DNA from: JAGPCH01 sp039810605
GTDB lineage: Bacteria; Bacteroidota; Ignavibacteria; Tepidaquicellales; Tepidaquicellaceae
Assembly: GCA_039810605.1 (NCBI GenBank)
Contig: JBDHXH010000009.1
Span: forward strand, 1-58,610
Length of the DNA stretch: 58,610 bases
Direction of reading: 5' to 3'
Shown in pieces: positions 14,776 through 23,547 of the stretch (its first letter is position 1; the number at the start of each line of letters is the position of its first letter). The notes under the pieces are model-generated. The model did not search any database. It was not told the origin of the DNA and was given only the letters and a program-made list of their open reading frames with translations. The position numbers and the translations under genes were made by a program.

Positions 14776-16626
14776 ATGCGAATAAAATTGGTTGTCGTAT
14801 TAATTCTCTTCTTTAATACGCTAATATTCTCACAAGTTACACAAAACGAAAACTATCAGTTCTTTGTCAACCTGAACAATGCAGATAATCATCAGCTTAT
14901 GGTGGAATTAATAACTCCGCAGACCGGCACTGAAAAGATTACATACAAAATGCCGGCTATGGTGCCGGGAACATACAAGGTTTATGATTTCGGAAGGTTC
15001 GTATCAGATCTTAAGGCGTATGACAAATCGGGCAATGAACTTGAAGTGACAAAAGGAGATGTTAACTCATGGGACATTTCCGGTGCGAACAACTTATACA
15101 AGATTACATACAAAGTCAGGGACACATTTCAGGATACAACCGGCAAAGAGATATTTGAACCTGTAGGGACAAGTTTTGAAAAAAATATTTTTGTGATTAA
15201 CAATCACGGGTTGTTTGGTTACCTGGATGGATATATAAGGAACGGTTACACTTTGAACTTTACGAAGCCGGAAGGATTTTATGGCTCGACCAGTCTTATA
15301 AACACGGAGAGATCAGATACAGAAGAGATTTTTACGGCGCCCGACTATCAGTTTCTCGTTGATAATCCGATTTTCTTTGATGTTCCGGATACAGCTACAA
15401 TAAATTTTGAAGAAACGAAAATTTTGATTTCCGTTTATTCACCGGGGAAAGGTATTACGGCAAAGGATATGGCAGAGAGCAACAAGACTTTATTGACAGC
15501 GATACGAACATTCCTTGGAGGAAAACTGCCTGCAGACAGATATACATTTCTTTATTATTTCTCGAATCACCAGGAAAGTTCGTCATTCGGAGCTCTCGAG
15601 CACAATTATTCTTCTCTATATTATATGCCGGATGTTCCTGTGCAGGCAAAGTCATTTATGCTGAAGCAATTGCTTTCAACCAGCGCGCATGAATTTTATC
15701 ACATAGTTACGCCTCTTAATCTCCATTCAAAGGAAATAGGCGAGTTTGATTTTAATGATCCTAAGATGAGCGAACATCTATGGCTTTATGAAGGTACGAC
15801 TGAATACATGGCAGGATATATACAACTTGTTGAAGGTATGATGGATCTCAAAGAATACGCTGAAGATATAGAGCACAAACTCAATGGAGCATCGCGTTAT
15901 AACGATACTCTGCCATTTACGGAAATGAGTAAGGGAGCGCTGAATGAATACGAACCGCAATACAACAACGTTTACCAAAAGGGCGCGCTGATAGGATTGT
16001 GCATGGATATTCTTATTCGCGAAGCATCCGGCGGCAGTCAGGGATGGCAGGATGTGATCAACAAACTTCTTGCAAAATACGGAATGAAGAATTCATTTGA
16101 CGATGCCGTACTTTTTGATGAAATAGAAAGTCTTACTTCAAAAAGCGTTAGAGAATTTTTAGACAAGTATGTTGCGGGAGCAAACAGGATTCCGTATGAT
16201 GAAATTTTTTCCAAGATTGGGATTAAAGTAGAAAGCATTCCGTATCAGGTTGCGGATGTCGGCGGACTGGATATGGGATTTAATCAGAATACATACAGAC
16301 TGGTTGTCATGAAGATTGATGACCCTGAAAATCCGGTAATGAAAGAACTGGGACTAAAGACTAAAGATGAGTTTGTATCATTCGGAGGGACTGCAATAAA
16401 TTATTTTAACATGAAGGATATTTTTGGTTCTGCAAAGAAACAGATGAAACCCGGGGACGAAATAGTTCTTGTTGTTGCAAGGATAGACGACAGCGGTAAA
16501 GAAGTTCAAAAGACGTTAAAGGCAAAAATTGAGAAAACGAAAACATCACATGACTACAAAGTTTCGCTTGTGGAGAAGATGACCGATGAGCAAAAGAGAT
16601 TGCAAAGGAGCTGGATTCAGAAATGA
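14776..16626 (+). CDS. M61 family metallopeptidase (glycyl aminopeptidase-like) with PDZ domain
   Basis: A 616-residue exported peptidase. A signal peptide (MRIKLVVVLILFFNTLIFSQ) is followed by a beta-sandwich N-domain. The zinc site is H305-E306-F-Y-H309 with E339 in WLYEGTTEY as third ligand, the gluzincin arrangement of M61. The GALEHNYSS segment (residues 272-280) resembles the substrate-binding GxLEH of the family. The last ~130 residues (from about 480) are a PDZ-like domain. Length fits the family (about 600). Expected to cleave N-terminal Gly/Ala peptides in the periplasm. It stands alone. Confidence 0.9.
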   Translation: MRIKLVVVLILFFNTLIFSQVTQNENYQFFVNLNNADNHQLMVELITPQTGTEKITYKMPAMVPGTYKVYDFGRFVSDLKAYDKSGNELEVTKGDVNSWDISGANNLYKITYKVRDTFQDTTGKEIFEPVGTSFEKNIFVINNHGLFGYLDGYIRNGYTLNFTKPEGFYGSTSLINTERSDTEEIFTAPDYQFLVDNPIFFDVPDTATINFEETKILISVYSPGKGITAKDMAESNKTLLTAIRTFLGGKLPADRYTFLYYFSNHQESSSFGALEHNYSSLYYMPDVPVQAKSFMLKQLLSTSAHEFYHIVTPLNLHSKEIGEFDFNDPKMSEHLWLYEGTTEYMAGYIQLVEGMMDLKEYAEDIEHKLNGASRYNDTLPFTEMSKGALNEYEPQYNNVYQKGALIGLCMDILIREASGGSQGWQDVINKLLAKYGMKNSFDDAVLFDEIESLTSKSVREFLDKYVAGANRIPYDEIFSKIGIKVESIPYQVADVGGLDMGFNQNTYRLVVMKIDDPENPVMKELGLKTKDEFVSFGGTAINYFNMKDIFGSAKKQMKPGDEIVLVVARIDDSGKEVQKTLKAKIEKTKTSHDYKVSLVEKMTDEQKRLQRSWIQK

Positions 16627-16691
16627 CCATGTAGATATATTGATCAGCATTTTTTTGAACCACATAGGCACATAGGAAACATAGACACATA

Positions 16692-16970
16692 GATCGTATT
16701 ATTCTGAATCAGATCGGCTCGTAATTTTTTAATCAGATAAATCGTATTTGTTTTGATCAGAACGGCTCGAATTTTTTTTAGTTAGATAGCTCGAACTTTT
16801 TTTAGTTAGATAGCTCGAAATTTTTTTAGTTAGATAGCTCGAATTTTTTTTAGTTAGATAGCTCGAACTTTTTTTAGTTAGATAGCTCGAAATTTTTTTA
16901 GTTAGATAGCTCGTAATTTTTTAATCAGATAGGCTTGTATTTTTTTTTAGTCAGATAGATCATAACATTG
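16692..16970. repeat. 24-bp tandem repeat array, about 12 imperfect units
   Basis: The consensus unit is gctcgaa-T(7-8)-agttagata. Unit starts at 16765, 16789, 16813, 16837, 16861, 16885, 16909 and 16933 are exactly 24 bp apart. Degenerate flanking units begin near 16692, 16717 and 16740. The array fills most of the gap between the M61 peptidase and MFS genes. Immediately upstream (about 16655-16693) is a separate short repeat built on 'cacatag'. No coding or hairpin potential is evident. Confidence 0.95.
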
Positions 16971-16995
16971 GGAGAAAAAATTTTTATGATTATTA

Positions 16996-18255
16996 TTGAG
17001 TACAGAGGATAATTCTGATGAAGTAGCGAAGAAGCATGATCCTTATGCGGCGCTTCGATTTTGGGAATTCAGAAATTTCACGATTGCGAGGCTTTGCATT
17101 ACAATCGCATCGCAGATGCAGGCAGTGATTGTAGGGTGGCAGATTTATGAGATTACAAAAGACCCGCTTTCGCTTGGAATGATTGGTCTGGCAGAAGCGA
17201 TTCCCTCAATCACCACGCTGCTTTTTGCGGGACATATTACCGACACCAATGACAGGAAAAAAATTGTTATGGGTTCGGTTTTTCTGATGACATTCTGTTC
17301 GATCTTACTTACGATTATATCAACTGATTCGGTGGGCTTTTTTAATTCTAACAAAGTTGCAGCAATGTACTCTGCAATTTTCCTAAGCGGAATCGGCAGA
17401 GGATTTTCCGGACCTTCATTTTTTGCATTCGTAGCACAGCTTGTACCGAAGGAAAAATTACCAAATGCAATCACATGGAACACGTCAACCTGGCAGACAG
17501 GCGCTGTAACAGGTCCTGCAATCGGCGGATTGCTTTACGGTTTTATCGGCGCCACAAACACATATCTTACAATACTTTTTTTCTGGATGGCTGCAATAAG
17601 TTTACTTTTTACGATAAAGCCAAAGGAAAAGCCTCATGTTGTTGAGGATCAATCGTTAAAGGAGAAACTGACAGCAGGTCTGAAGTTTGTATTTGAACGA
17701 AAGGTTATTCTTAGTGCAATTACACTTGACCTGTTTGCAGTTTTGTTTGGAGGCGCAGTTGCATTGCTCCCGATTTTTGCAAGTGAAATTTTATTTGCAG
17801 GTCCGCAGGGGCTCGGTGTGTTGAGAGCCGCTCCTTCTGTTGGTGCAGTAATAATGGCAATATACTTGACCAGACATCCTTTCACAGGGAATGCGGGAAG
17901 AAATCTGCTGCTTAGCGTTTGCGGATTCGGACTAAGCATTATAGTATTCGGAATTTCGAAAAATTTTTATTTGTCTGCGTTAATGCTTGCGTTGAGCGGA
18001 GCGTTTGACAGCGTCAGCGTAGTCATAAGGGGGACCATAATTCAGTTGATGACTCCTGATAATATGAAGGGGAGAGTTTCTGCGGTAAACAGTATTTTCA
18101 TCGGCTCATCAAATGAAATCGGAGCATTCGAATCAGGTGTCGCTGCGAAACTTCTTGGAACAGTCCCTTCCGTTATATTCGGAGGAATGATGACGCTGAT
18201 CGTTGTGGGAGCTGTATCAATTGCATTCCCGCAGATAAGAAAATTGAGGCTTTGA
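16996..18255 (+). CDS. MFS transporter (enterobactin exporter-like)
   Basis: A 419-residue polytopic protein with about 12 hydrophobic helices. Cytosolic loop 2-3 carries the MFS A motif in degenerate form, AGHITDTNDRKKIV. The opening FWEFRNFTIARLCITIASQMQAVIVGWQIYE matches the MFS_3/EntS-like drug and siderophore exporter group. I accept the TTG start at 16996, as no in-frame ATG precedes the first helix. Substrate unknown. It may lead a transcript running into the DUF72 gene 51 bp downstream. Confidence 0.85.
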   Translation: MSTEDNSDEVAKKHDPYAALRFWEFRNFTIARLCITIASQMQAVIVGWQIYEITKDPLSLGMIGLAEAIPSITTLLFAGHITDTNDRKKIVMGSVFLMTFCSILLTIISTDSVGFFNSNKVAAMYSAIFLSGIGRGFSGPSFFAFVAQLVPKEKLPNAITWNTSTWQTGAVTGPAIGGLLYGFIGATNTYLTILFFWMAAISLLFTIKPKEKPHVVEDQSLKEKLTAGLKFVFERKVILSAITLDLFAVLFGGAVALLPIFASEILFAGPQGLGVLRAAPSVGAVIMAIYLTRHPFTGNAGRNLLLSVCGFGLSIIVFGISKNFYLSALMLALSGAFDSVSVVIRGTIIQLMTPDNMKGRVSAVNSIFIGSSNEIGAFESGVAAKLLGTVPSVIFGGMMTLIVVGAVSIAFPQIRKLRL

Positions 18256-18306
18256 TGAAAATTGATGAGAAAACATTTACAATGATTGTACATTACAAAC
18301 TAATCT

Positions 18307-19212
18307 ATGAAGTTTGGAACAGTTGAAAATATTGATGATGTTGATTTTACTTTACCCGAAGATCATGCTGATACGGATAAACTCCTAAAGAGTCTGAAAA
18401 AAACCAAGAGCCGCGGTAAAGTTTATGTCGGCTGTGCAAAATGGGGGATCAAAGAATGGATAGGAACGCTCTATCCAGAGGGAACGCGTGAGGATGACTT
18501 CAGAAAATTATATCTGAAAGAGTTCAACTGTATTGAATTGAATCCGACTCATTACAGAATTCACAAGAGTGAAGTTGTGAAGCAATGGAAAGAAGGGGCT
18601 GACAAGGATTTCAGATTCTTTCCAAAGTTTCATCAGGGAATCAGCCATTTCAAAAGATTAAATGGAGCCGAAGAGTTAACGGAAATATTCTTCAAATCTG
18701 TAAACAATCTTGGGAACAATCTCGGCTGTTGTTTTCTGCAGATGCCTCCTAATTTCGCTCCGAAGAGTTTTGATGTTCTAAAGGATTACCTGGAGAAATT
18801 ACCTTCAAAGCCGGATGTTCAACTTGAACTTCGGCATCCCGGATGGTATTCGGATAAAAATATTCATGATGAGTTGTATTCATTATTGAAGAAAAATAAG
18901 ATTGGATTTGTAATAACGGATGCTGCGGGGAGAAGAGATATGGTTCACATGCGGCTTTCGACACCGGATGCATATATAAGATTTGTCGGCAACAGCCTTC
19001 ATCCTACAGATTATAAACGAATTGATGACTGGATAAAGAGAATCAGTCAATGGCTTGAGTCGGGTGTGCGATGTGTTTATTTTACGATGCACATGCACGA
19101 TGAAAAAGACTCGCCGGAGTTGTGCAGGTATCTGGTGCAAAATTTAAACAAGCAATGCGATCTCAAACTTCATGTACCAAAGTTATTCAGTCAAAAAATT
19201 GTATCAGGATAA
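18307..19212 (+). CDS. DUF72 domain protein (YecE-like)
   Basis: A 301-residue soluble protein. The DUF72 marks are YVGCAKWGIKEWIGTLYPEG (near residues 40-59), IELNPTHYRI, FRFFPKFHQGISH and YFTMHMHDEKDSPELCRYL near the end. The family is a TIM-barrel fold of unknown biochemistry, found widely next to diverse metabolic genes. The kynurenine formamidase gene starts 12 bp downstream, so the two are probably co-transcribed. A role in the kynurenine route is not shown. Confidence 0.9.
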   Translation: MKFGTVENIDDVDFTLPEDHADTDKLLKSLKKTKSRGKVYVGCAKWGIKEWIGTLYPEGTREDDFRKLYLKEFNCIELNPTHYRIHKSEVVKQWKEGADKDFRFFPKFHQGISHFKRLNGAEELTEIFFKSVNNLGNNLGCCFLQMPPNFAPKSFDVLKDYLEKLPSKPDVQLELRHPGWYSDKNIHDELYSLLKKNKIGFVITDAAGRRDMVHMRLSTPDAYIRFVGNSLHPTDYKRIDDWIKRISQWLESGVRCVYFTMHMHDEKDSPELCRYLVQNLNKQCDLKLHVPKLFSQKIVSG

Positions 19213-19224
19213 AGAATTTTTTTG

Positions 19225-20040
19225 ATGGACGTTAAATTTGAAATTGGAAATAAGGAATATTCATGCAGTATTGATCATCCTTATGATATTTCAATACCGG
19301 TGCTATTCAACGGCGAGCAGCCAAACAGTTACGGTGTGAAGAAGGCAGCGGCAATGGCAGTTGAGACGGGTGATTTCATTGGTGATACGCGTCGGGGCGG
19401 AAGCTGCAACTTTGAAGAGTACAGGTTGATTCCACATTGCAACGGCACACATACGGAAGGAGTTGGTCATATTTCCTTGGAAAGAATTCCGGTAAATGAA
19501 ATTCTGAATGATGTATTGATCCCTTCCACGCTGATAACAGTGGAGTCGCAAAAAGCAAATGATACTGTTGACAAATATATTCCCGAAAAAAATCCCGATG
19601 ATTTTCTTATTACAAAAAAAATTCTGGAAGATAAACTGAACACCGCAGATGAAAACTTTTTGCGAGGGCTTATAGTGAGAACGCTTCCGAACGATGATTC
19701 AAAGAAGAAGAGGCAATACATGAAAGACCTGCCCCCATTCTTTTCCATAGAGGCAATTGAATATATAGTCAGTTTGAATGTTGAACATCTGATGGTAGAC
19801 ATTCCATCAGTTGACAGAACTTTCGATGAAGGCAAACTGACAGTTCATCATATCTTCTGGAATGTTAAGAGCGAATCTCATGAGGTTAAGAAAAATCATT
19901 CGACGAAAACAATAACGGAAATGATATATGTAACGGAAAAAGTCCCGGACGGAAAATATTTGACGAGCATACAGATTCCGAATTTTAGATCAGACGCAGC
20001 TCCAAGCAGGGTTTTCATTTTTAGTCTGATAAGTTCGTAA
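19225..20040 (+). CDS. kynB: Cyclase family protein, probable kynurenine formamidase
   Basis: A 271-residue metal-dependent hydrolase of the cyclase/KynB family. The metal-binding motif is H71-CNGT-H76-T-E78-GVG-H82, a variant of HxGTHxDxPxH with one extra residue and Glu for Asp. It should hydrolyse N-formylkynurenine to kynurenine and formate in the cytosol. The neighbours support this: kynureninase and kynurenine monooxygenase follow on the same strand. I start at the ATG of 19225; a TTG lies directly before it at 19222. The C-terminal part VEHLMVDIPSVDRTFDEGKL matches the family's second conserved block. Another cyclase activity is possible. Confidence 0.8.
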   Translation: MDVKFEIGNKEYSCSIDHPYDISIPVLFNGEQPNSYGVKKAAAMAVETGDFIGDTRRGGSCNFEEYRLIPHCNGTHTEGVGHISLERIPVNEILNDVLIPSTLITVESQKANDTVDKYIPEKNPDDFLITKKILEDKLNTADENFLRGLIVRTLPNDDSKKKRQYMKDLPPFFSIEAIEYIVSLNVEHLMVDIPSVDRTFDEGKLTVHHIFWNVKSESHEVKKNHSTKTITEMIYVTEKVPDGKYLTSIQIPNFRSDAAPSRVFIFSLISS

Positions 20041-20051
20041 GTTTAGAAATT

Positions 20052-20528
20052 TTGATAGACAAATTAAAATTCATTATTGGAGTTTGGAAAGGGAAAGGTT
20101 TAGCACAATTTCCAACGATCGGGAAGACGGAATATATTGAAGAGATTGAATTTAAATTTATAGGCGATGATGAGAGCATTGCATTTGAGCAAAAGTCATG
20201 GAGAGTTGAATTCGGTAAGCAAGCGGCTCCTCTTCACTGGGAATCCGGTTACATCATTGATGCCGGAGACGGGGTTTTTGAATTGTTCAATGCACAGAAC
20301 AGCAGGCGAGTTGAAGTAATGACATGTAAAGAATTATGCATAAATGAAGACGCTGCTTCAATTTTGTTCGAATCGAAATTTTTTGCCAATGATGAAAAGA
20401 TGGTAAGAACAACCCGTGAGTTTGTCATTAAGGATGATTCACTCCATTACAGCATGAAAATGTCAACAAGGAATACTCCGGAGTTTCAGGAGCATCTTAA
20501 TTCAAGACTGAATCGAGTAGAGGTTTAG
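20052..20528 (+). CDS. Nitrobindin-like heme-binding beta-barrel protein
   Basis: A 158-residue protein of the THAP4-like/nitrobindin (DUF1794) family. The signature is IIGVWKGKGLAQFPTI (8-23), then alternating strands (LHWESGYII, VFELFNAQNSR) and a C-terminal LHYSMKMSTRNTPEFQEHLNSRL. H148 in 'EHL' corresponds to the heme-ligating histidine of nitrobindins. Such proteins bind ferric heme and react with NO or peroxynitrite; lipocalin-like lipid binding is an alternative. It has a TTG start 11 bp after kynB, and lies 60 bp before kynU, inside the kynurenine cluster. A role in that pathway is inferred only from position. Confidence 0.75.
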   Translation: MIDKLKFIIGVWKGKGLAQFPTIGKTEYIEEIEFKFIGDDESIAFEQKSWRVEFGKQAAPLHWESGYIIDAGDGVFELFNAQNSRRVEVMTCKELCINEDAASILFESKFFANDEKMVRTTREFVIKDDSLHYSMKMSTRNTPEFQEHLNSRLNRVEV

Positions 20529-20588
20529 GATCTTTTCACATTTTCCAATGATATGTTTTCATAAAGCCCACAATTTATTTTTACAAAG

Positions 20589-21860
20589 ATGACAGATACA
20601 TTTCAGAAAGGAATTTCGTTTGCGAAAGAGCTTGATCTTCTGGACCCTTTAAAACAGTTCCGTGAAAAATTCTTAATTCCAAAAAATCATAACGGAAGCG
20701 AAGTAGTTTACTTTGCCGGCAATTCACTTGGCTTGCAGCCTAAATCTACACGCGCGTATGTCGAGCAGGAATTAAAGGACTGGGAAGAACTTGGCGTTGA
20801 AGGGCATCTTCAGGCAAAGAATCCCTGGTTGCCTTACCATGAATTTCTTACAAGACAAACGGCTGTTCTGACAGGAGCAAAACCCGAAGAGGTTTTGAAC
20901 ATGAATTCACTCACGACAAATCTTCATTTACTTTTTGTTTCATTTTACAGACCGACAAAGCAGCGGCACAAAATATTGATTGAATCCAATTCATTCCCAT
21001 CGGATCACTATGCAGTTCAATCACAGATAAAGTTTCACGGATTTGATGCAGAACATTCTTTGGTTGAAATGAAACCGCGCGATGGTGAAGAGAAAATCAG
21101 GACGGAAGACATTGAAGAGATGATTGATAGGGAAGGTGATTCGATAGCACTAATCTGGTTTGCCGGTGTAAATTATTATTCCGGTCAGGCATTTGACATG
21201 AAGAGAATCACAGAAGCGGGTCACAGAAAAGATATTACAGTTGGATTTGATTTAGCGCATGCGACGGGAAATCTTATATTGAATCTTCACGACTGGAATA
21301 TTGACTTTGCCGTCTGGTGCAATTACAAATATATGAATGGCGGTCCGGGAACTATCGGCGGCGCTTTCGTTCATGAAAAACATCTGCGCGATTATTCGCT
21401 TCCGAAATTTTTAGGATGGTGGGGACATGACAAAGAATCAAGGTTTCTTATGAAGCACAAATATATTCCCATTCCAAGTGCAGAAAGCTGGCAGCTAAGC
21501 AATCCACCGATATTGCAGCTTGCATCGCTAAGAGCTTCGATGGATATCTTTGAAGAAGCGGGAATGCATGCATTGCGAAAGAAGAGCGAACAGCTTACGG
21601 GATATCTTGAGTTTTTGATTAATGAAATGGCGAATGGGAACATAGAAGTCATTACGCCAAAGGAAAAAAACGAAAGAGGATGTCAACTTTCGTTGAAGGT
21701 AAAACGGAATGGTAAGGAATTACACAAGGATCTGAATGACAACGGAGTAATATGTGATTGGAGAGAACCTGACGTAATACGCATTGCTCCGGTACCGCTT
21801 TATAATACCTTTGAAGATGTGTGGAAGTTTTGTGAGCAATTGATTGAACGAAGATTGTAA
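20589..21860 (+). CDS. kynU: Kynureninase
   Basis: A 423-residue PLP enzyme of the aspartate-aminotransferase fold. Clear family blocks are YFAGNSLGLQPKSTRAYVEQ, the PLP aspartate D221 (GFDLAHATGN), and the Schiff-base lysine K247 in WCNYKYMNGGPGTIGGAF. The ends LSNPPILQLASLRASMDIFEEAG and CDWREPDVIRIAPVPLYNTFEDVW are diagnostic for KynU. It cleaves kynurenine or 3-hydroxykynurenine to anthranilate or 3-hydroxyanthranilate plus alanine. Length is normal. It sits between the nitrobindin-like gene and kmo; with kmo present, 3-hydroxykynurenine is the probable substrate. Confidence 0.97.
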   Translation: MTDTFQKGISFAKELDLLDPLKQFREKFLIPKNHNGSEVVYFAGNSLGLQPKSTRAYVEQELKDWEELGVEGHLQAKNPWLPYHEFLTRQTAVLTGAKPEEVLNMNSLTTNLHLLFVSFYRPTKQRHKILIESNSFPSDHYAVQSQIKFHGFDAEHSLVEMKPRDGEEKIRTEDIEEMIDREGDSIALIWFAGVNYYSGQAFDMKRITEAGHRKDITVGFDLAHATGNLILNLHDWNIDFAVWCNYKYMNGGPGTIGGAFVHEKHLRDYSLPKFLGWWGHDKESRFLMKHKYIPIPSAESWQLSNPPILQLASLRASMDIFEEAGMHALRKKSEQLTGYLEFLINEMANGNIEVITPKEKNERGCQLSLKVKRNGKELHKDLNDNGVICDWREPDVIRIAPVPLYNTFEDVWKFCEQLIERRL

Positions 21861-21970
21861 AATAATTAGCGAGCTTTGCGTGATGGGTTTTTTGTAGATT
21901 CAGGAGAAAGTTTCACGCGGAGCCTGCAAAGGTTTCACAAAGCGATATATTATAATTCTTATTTTTCCGC

Positions 21971-23356
21971 ATGAATAAAGTCACAATAGTAGGAGCTGGG
22001 CTTGCAGGTTCGCTTCTTTCGGTTTATCTGGCGAAGAAAGGTTTTAAAGTTAATGTATATGAACGCAGGCCGGATATGCGCAAGCATGACATCAGTGCGG
22101 GGAAATCAATTAACCTTGCATTGTCGGCTCGCGGTATTCACGCTCTTAAAGAAGTTGGCATGTTTGACGAAATAAAAAAGATTGCAATACCGATGTACGG
22201 AAGAATGATTCATTCAATTAATGGCGAATTGAATTTTCAAAGATACGGAAGAGATGATTCTGAATACATTAATGCCGTATCACGCGCGGAGCTGAATAAG
22301 AAGCTGATGGATCTTGCGGAGAAAAACGAAAACGTAAGAATCTTTTTCGATCAGAGATGCAACGGAATGAATTTCAGGAATTGTTCTGTTGAATTTGTAA
22401 ATGAGACAACCCAAGAAGTTACCAATGTCAACTCGGATGCCGTGATAGCGGCTGATGGCGCTACATCCGCGGTGAGAATGGAAATGCAGAAAGTTCCGCG
22501 TTTCAATTTTTCACAGGAGTATGAAGATTACGGGTACAAGGAATTGATTATACCGGCTGATGATGATGGGCATTTCCGGATGGAAAAGAATGCTCTCCAC
22601 ATCTGGCCCCGTGGTTCTTTCATGTTAATTGCACTGCCGAATCTTGACGGGAGCTACACGTGCACCTTGTTTCTTGCTTATGACGAATCACTCGGAAAGA
22701 AAAACAGTTTTGAATATCTGACTTCGGAAGAACGTGTGAGTAAATTTTTCGAAGAACATTTTCCTGATGCCATAGAAATGATGCCGACGTTGCTTGAAGA
22801 TTTTTTTCACAATCCGACCGGTACATTGATGACGGTTAAATGTTTTCCATGGGTAATGGAAGGAAAAAGTGCTTTGCTTGGTGATGCCGCTCATGCAATT
22901 GTTCCCTTCTTTGGTCAGGGAATGAATGCCGCATTCGAAGATTGCACGGTGCTGAATGAATGCATCGGCAACTGCACTGATCTGAAAATAGGCGGAGATG
23001 AAATATTTTCACGCTATCAGAAATTGAGGAAAGTGAACGCAGATGCCATAGCAGATCTTGCGCGCGAAAATTTCATCGAGATGCGGGATCTTGTTGCCGA
23101 TAAACGATTTCAGTTGAAGAAGAAAATTGAAGCCGAGCTTTTCAAAATGTTTCCGGAAAGATTCATTCCCAAGTATTCAATGGTCACATTTCATCGCATT
23201 CCTTATGCGACAGCTCTTCATCGCGGGAAAATCCAGGAGAGGATACTTGAGGAACTTAGTCATGACATTGAAAAAATTGAAGACGCAGATTTTTCGAATG
23301 CGCGCGCACTGATAGAACACGCGCTTAATGAATTATCAATTGGTCAGGACGGATAA
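21971..23356 (+). CDS. kmo: Kynurenine 3-monooxygenase
   Basis: A 461-residue FAD-dependent aromatic hydroxylase. The dinucleotide motif is VGAGLAGSLLSVYLAKKG (G8, G10, G13), the second FAD motif is ALLGDAAHAIVPFFGQGMNA, and GKSINLALSARGIHAL (substrate-side block) identifies KMO. It hydroxylates L-kynurenine to 3-hydroxykynurenine with NADPH and O2, so aerobic or microaerobic life is implied. The region before it (21861-21970) contains 'ctttgcgtg'/'caaaggtttcacaaagcg' sequence common as intergenic filler in this phylum. Residues ~390-430 lack an obvious hydrophobic membrane anchor, as in other bacterial KMOs. Confidence 0.97.
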   Translation: MNKVTIVGAGLAGSLLSVYLAKKGFKVNVYERRPDMRKHDISAGKSINLALSARGIHALKEVGMFDEIKKIAIPMYGRMIHSINGELNFQRYGRDDSEYINAVSRAELNKKLMDLAEKNENVRIFFDQRCNGMNFRNCSVEFVNETTQEVTNVNSDAVIAADGATSAVRMEMQKVPRFNFSQEYEDYGYKELIIPADDDGHFRMEKNALHIWPRGSFMLIALPNLDGSYTCTLFLAYDESLGKKNSFEYLTSEERVSKFFEEHFPDAIEMMPTLLEDFFHNPTGTLMTVKCFPWVMEGKSALLGDAAHAIVPFFGQGMNAAFEDCTVLNECIGNCTDLKIGGDEIFSRYQKLRKVNADAIADLARENFIEMRDLVADKRFQLKKKIEAELFKMFPERFIPKYSMVTFHRIPYATALHRGKIQERILEELSHDIEKIEDADFSNARALIEHALNELSIGQDG

Positions 23357-23547
23357 TGACGATCCAATTTTTTTCTGTTCAATCCAGTCGCGGATGTTTC
23401 TCATGCTAAATCAATTCATAGAATTCTCAAGACAAAAATATTATTTTCGGGAAGTAAGAAGAAAATGTGTTTGAATTTCATAGGAGATTGTTACCGATCA
23501 GTTTCTACAGAAGAATAACCGCAAAAAAATTTAACCGAACAACCGCA

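Noticed and set aside
16692..16970. CRISPR array or coding repeat
   Set aside because: 24-bp units without spacers, and T-tracts with stops in all frames.
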